This document shows positions 6,558-6,774 of a DNA stretch of 6,774 nt, in pieces. The position numbers and the translations under genes were made by a program. Source of the DNA: SIG575 sp045643165 (GTDB lineage Bacteria; Bacillota; Clostridia; Oscillospirales; Acutalibacteraceae); assembly GCA_045643165.1 (NCBI GenBank), contig JAZUKF010000141.1, forward strand, positions 1 through 6,774, written 5' to 3'. The notes under the pieces are model-generated. The model did not search any database. It saw only the letters and a program-made list of their open reading frames with translations, and was not told the origin of the DNA. Position 1 is the first letter of the stretch. Every line of letters starts with the position of its first letter.

Positions 6558-6589
6558 AGGCTGTAACGAAATCAAAACCGTTACAGCCT
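6558..6589. terminator. Bidirectional intrinsic terminator between converging genes
   Basis: AGGCTGTAACG (6558-6568) and CGTTACAGCCT (6579-6589) form a perfect 11-bp stem with a 10-base loop. On the plus strand a T-rich tail follows (TTGTTTGATTATTTTAT). On the minus strand a CATTTTTGTG tail follows. The hairpin sits 12 bases after the rhamnosidase stop and 7 bases downstream of the minus-strand GH2 gene stop, so it can end both transcripts. Confidence 0.88.
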
Positions 6590-6596
6590 TGTTTGA

Positions 6597-6774
6597 TTAT
6601 TTTATATTTTTTAACGGTATCATATCAAATGAAAAACTCAAAGGTTTGTCGCAGAACACTTTGTATCTTTCCAGTGTGTACGGACCGCAACTTCCCGTAC
6701 CCGTACCGCCGAGGAAACCGTCAAAGTTCGTTACGGTTTCTGGAACCTCGGAAATAGAACCGTCTTCATTCTTT
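6597..6774 (-). CDS. GH2 beta-galactosidase-type protein, C-terminal 58 codons (runs off right edge)
   Basis: Reading the minus strand inward from the right edge, 58 sense codons end in TAA at 6599-6597. The tail contains GGTGTGSCGPYTLERYKVF and then KPLSFSFDMIPL. This pattern (G-x-G-x-x-S-C/W-G-P, then Y, then an 'F-x-F-x-(L/I)-x-P' strand) is what I recognise from the C-terminal beta-sandwich (small-chain domain) of LacZ-like GH2 beta-galactosidases. These hydrolyse terminal beta-galactosides, and the domain contributes to the active-site pocket in LacZ. The catalytic barrel is outside the window. The gene converges on the rhamnosidase operon and shares its terminator. It could instead be a GH2 member of other specificity. 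Confidence 0.65.
   Translation of the reverse strand, partial: KNEDGSISEVPETVTNFDGFLGGTGTGSCGPYTLERYKVFCDKPLSFSFDMIPLKNIK

Overview
The window looks like a chromosomal piece from an AT-rich, low-GC Gram-positive bacterium, most likely an anaerobic gut-type member of the Clostridia. The reasons are very AT-rich intergenic DNA, strong GGAGG/AGGTG-type ribosome binding sites, sigma-A-like promoters with extended -10 elements, TTG/ATG starts, and a sugar-degradation gene set typical of such organisms. The taxon is inferred from style, not from a marker gene.

Layout, left to right. (1) A minus-strand gene runs off the left edge (496 down to 1). It encodes an exported protein whose visible part resembles the start of a TIM-barrel glycoside hydrolase. 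(2) An AT-rich divergent intergenic region (497-744) carries a good promoter in each direction and a 15-bp palindrome over the leftward -10 box. (3) A plus-strand CLC anion/proton antiporter gene (745-2019) has sequence signatures of the fluoride-type CLC branch, but no fluoride riboswitch precedes it. (4) A new promoter in the next gap drives a three-gene plus-strand operon: a TIM-barrel sugar phosphate isomerase/epimerase-like protein (2093-2917), a Gfo/Idh/MocA NAD(P)-dependent oxidoreductase (2945-4084) and a cytoplasmic GH78 alpha-L-rhamnosidase-like enzyme (4098-6545). (5) A perfect 11-bp hairpin (6558-6589) can act as a terminator for both converging transcription units. (6) The last 58 codons of a minus-strand GH2 beta-galactosidase-type gene enter from the right edge.

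Apart from the CLC transporter, the theme is glycoside use. The three operon proteins show no obvious signal sequence, so they probably act inside the cell on an imported rhamnoside or related glycoside. The grouping of an oxidoreductase, an epimerase-like TIM barrel and a glycosidase could simply be sugar hydrolysis plus conversion of the freed sugar. It could also be an oxidise-eliminate (3-keto-glycoside) route like those known for C- and O-glycoside deglycosylation; this is a hypothesis. No transporter, regulator or rhamnose catabolic gene (rhaA/rhaB/rhaD) is present in the window.

I saw no tRNA, rRNA, CRISPR array, insertion sequence or prophage gene. Nothing in the window is clearly a new kind of system. 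The points most worth checking are the operon combination, the fluoride-type CLC without its usual riboswitch, and the Tyr-for-His change in the oxidoreductase.
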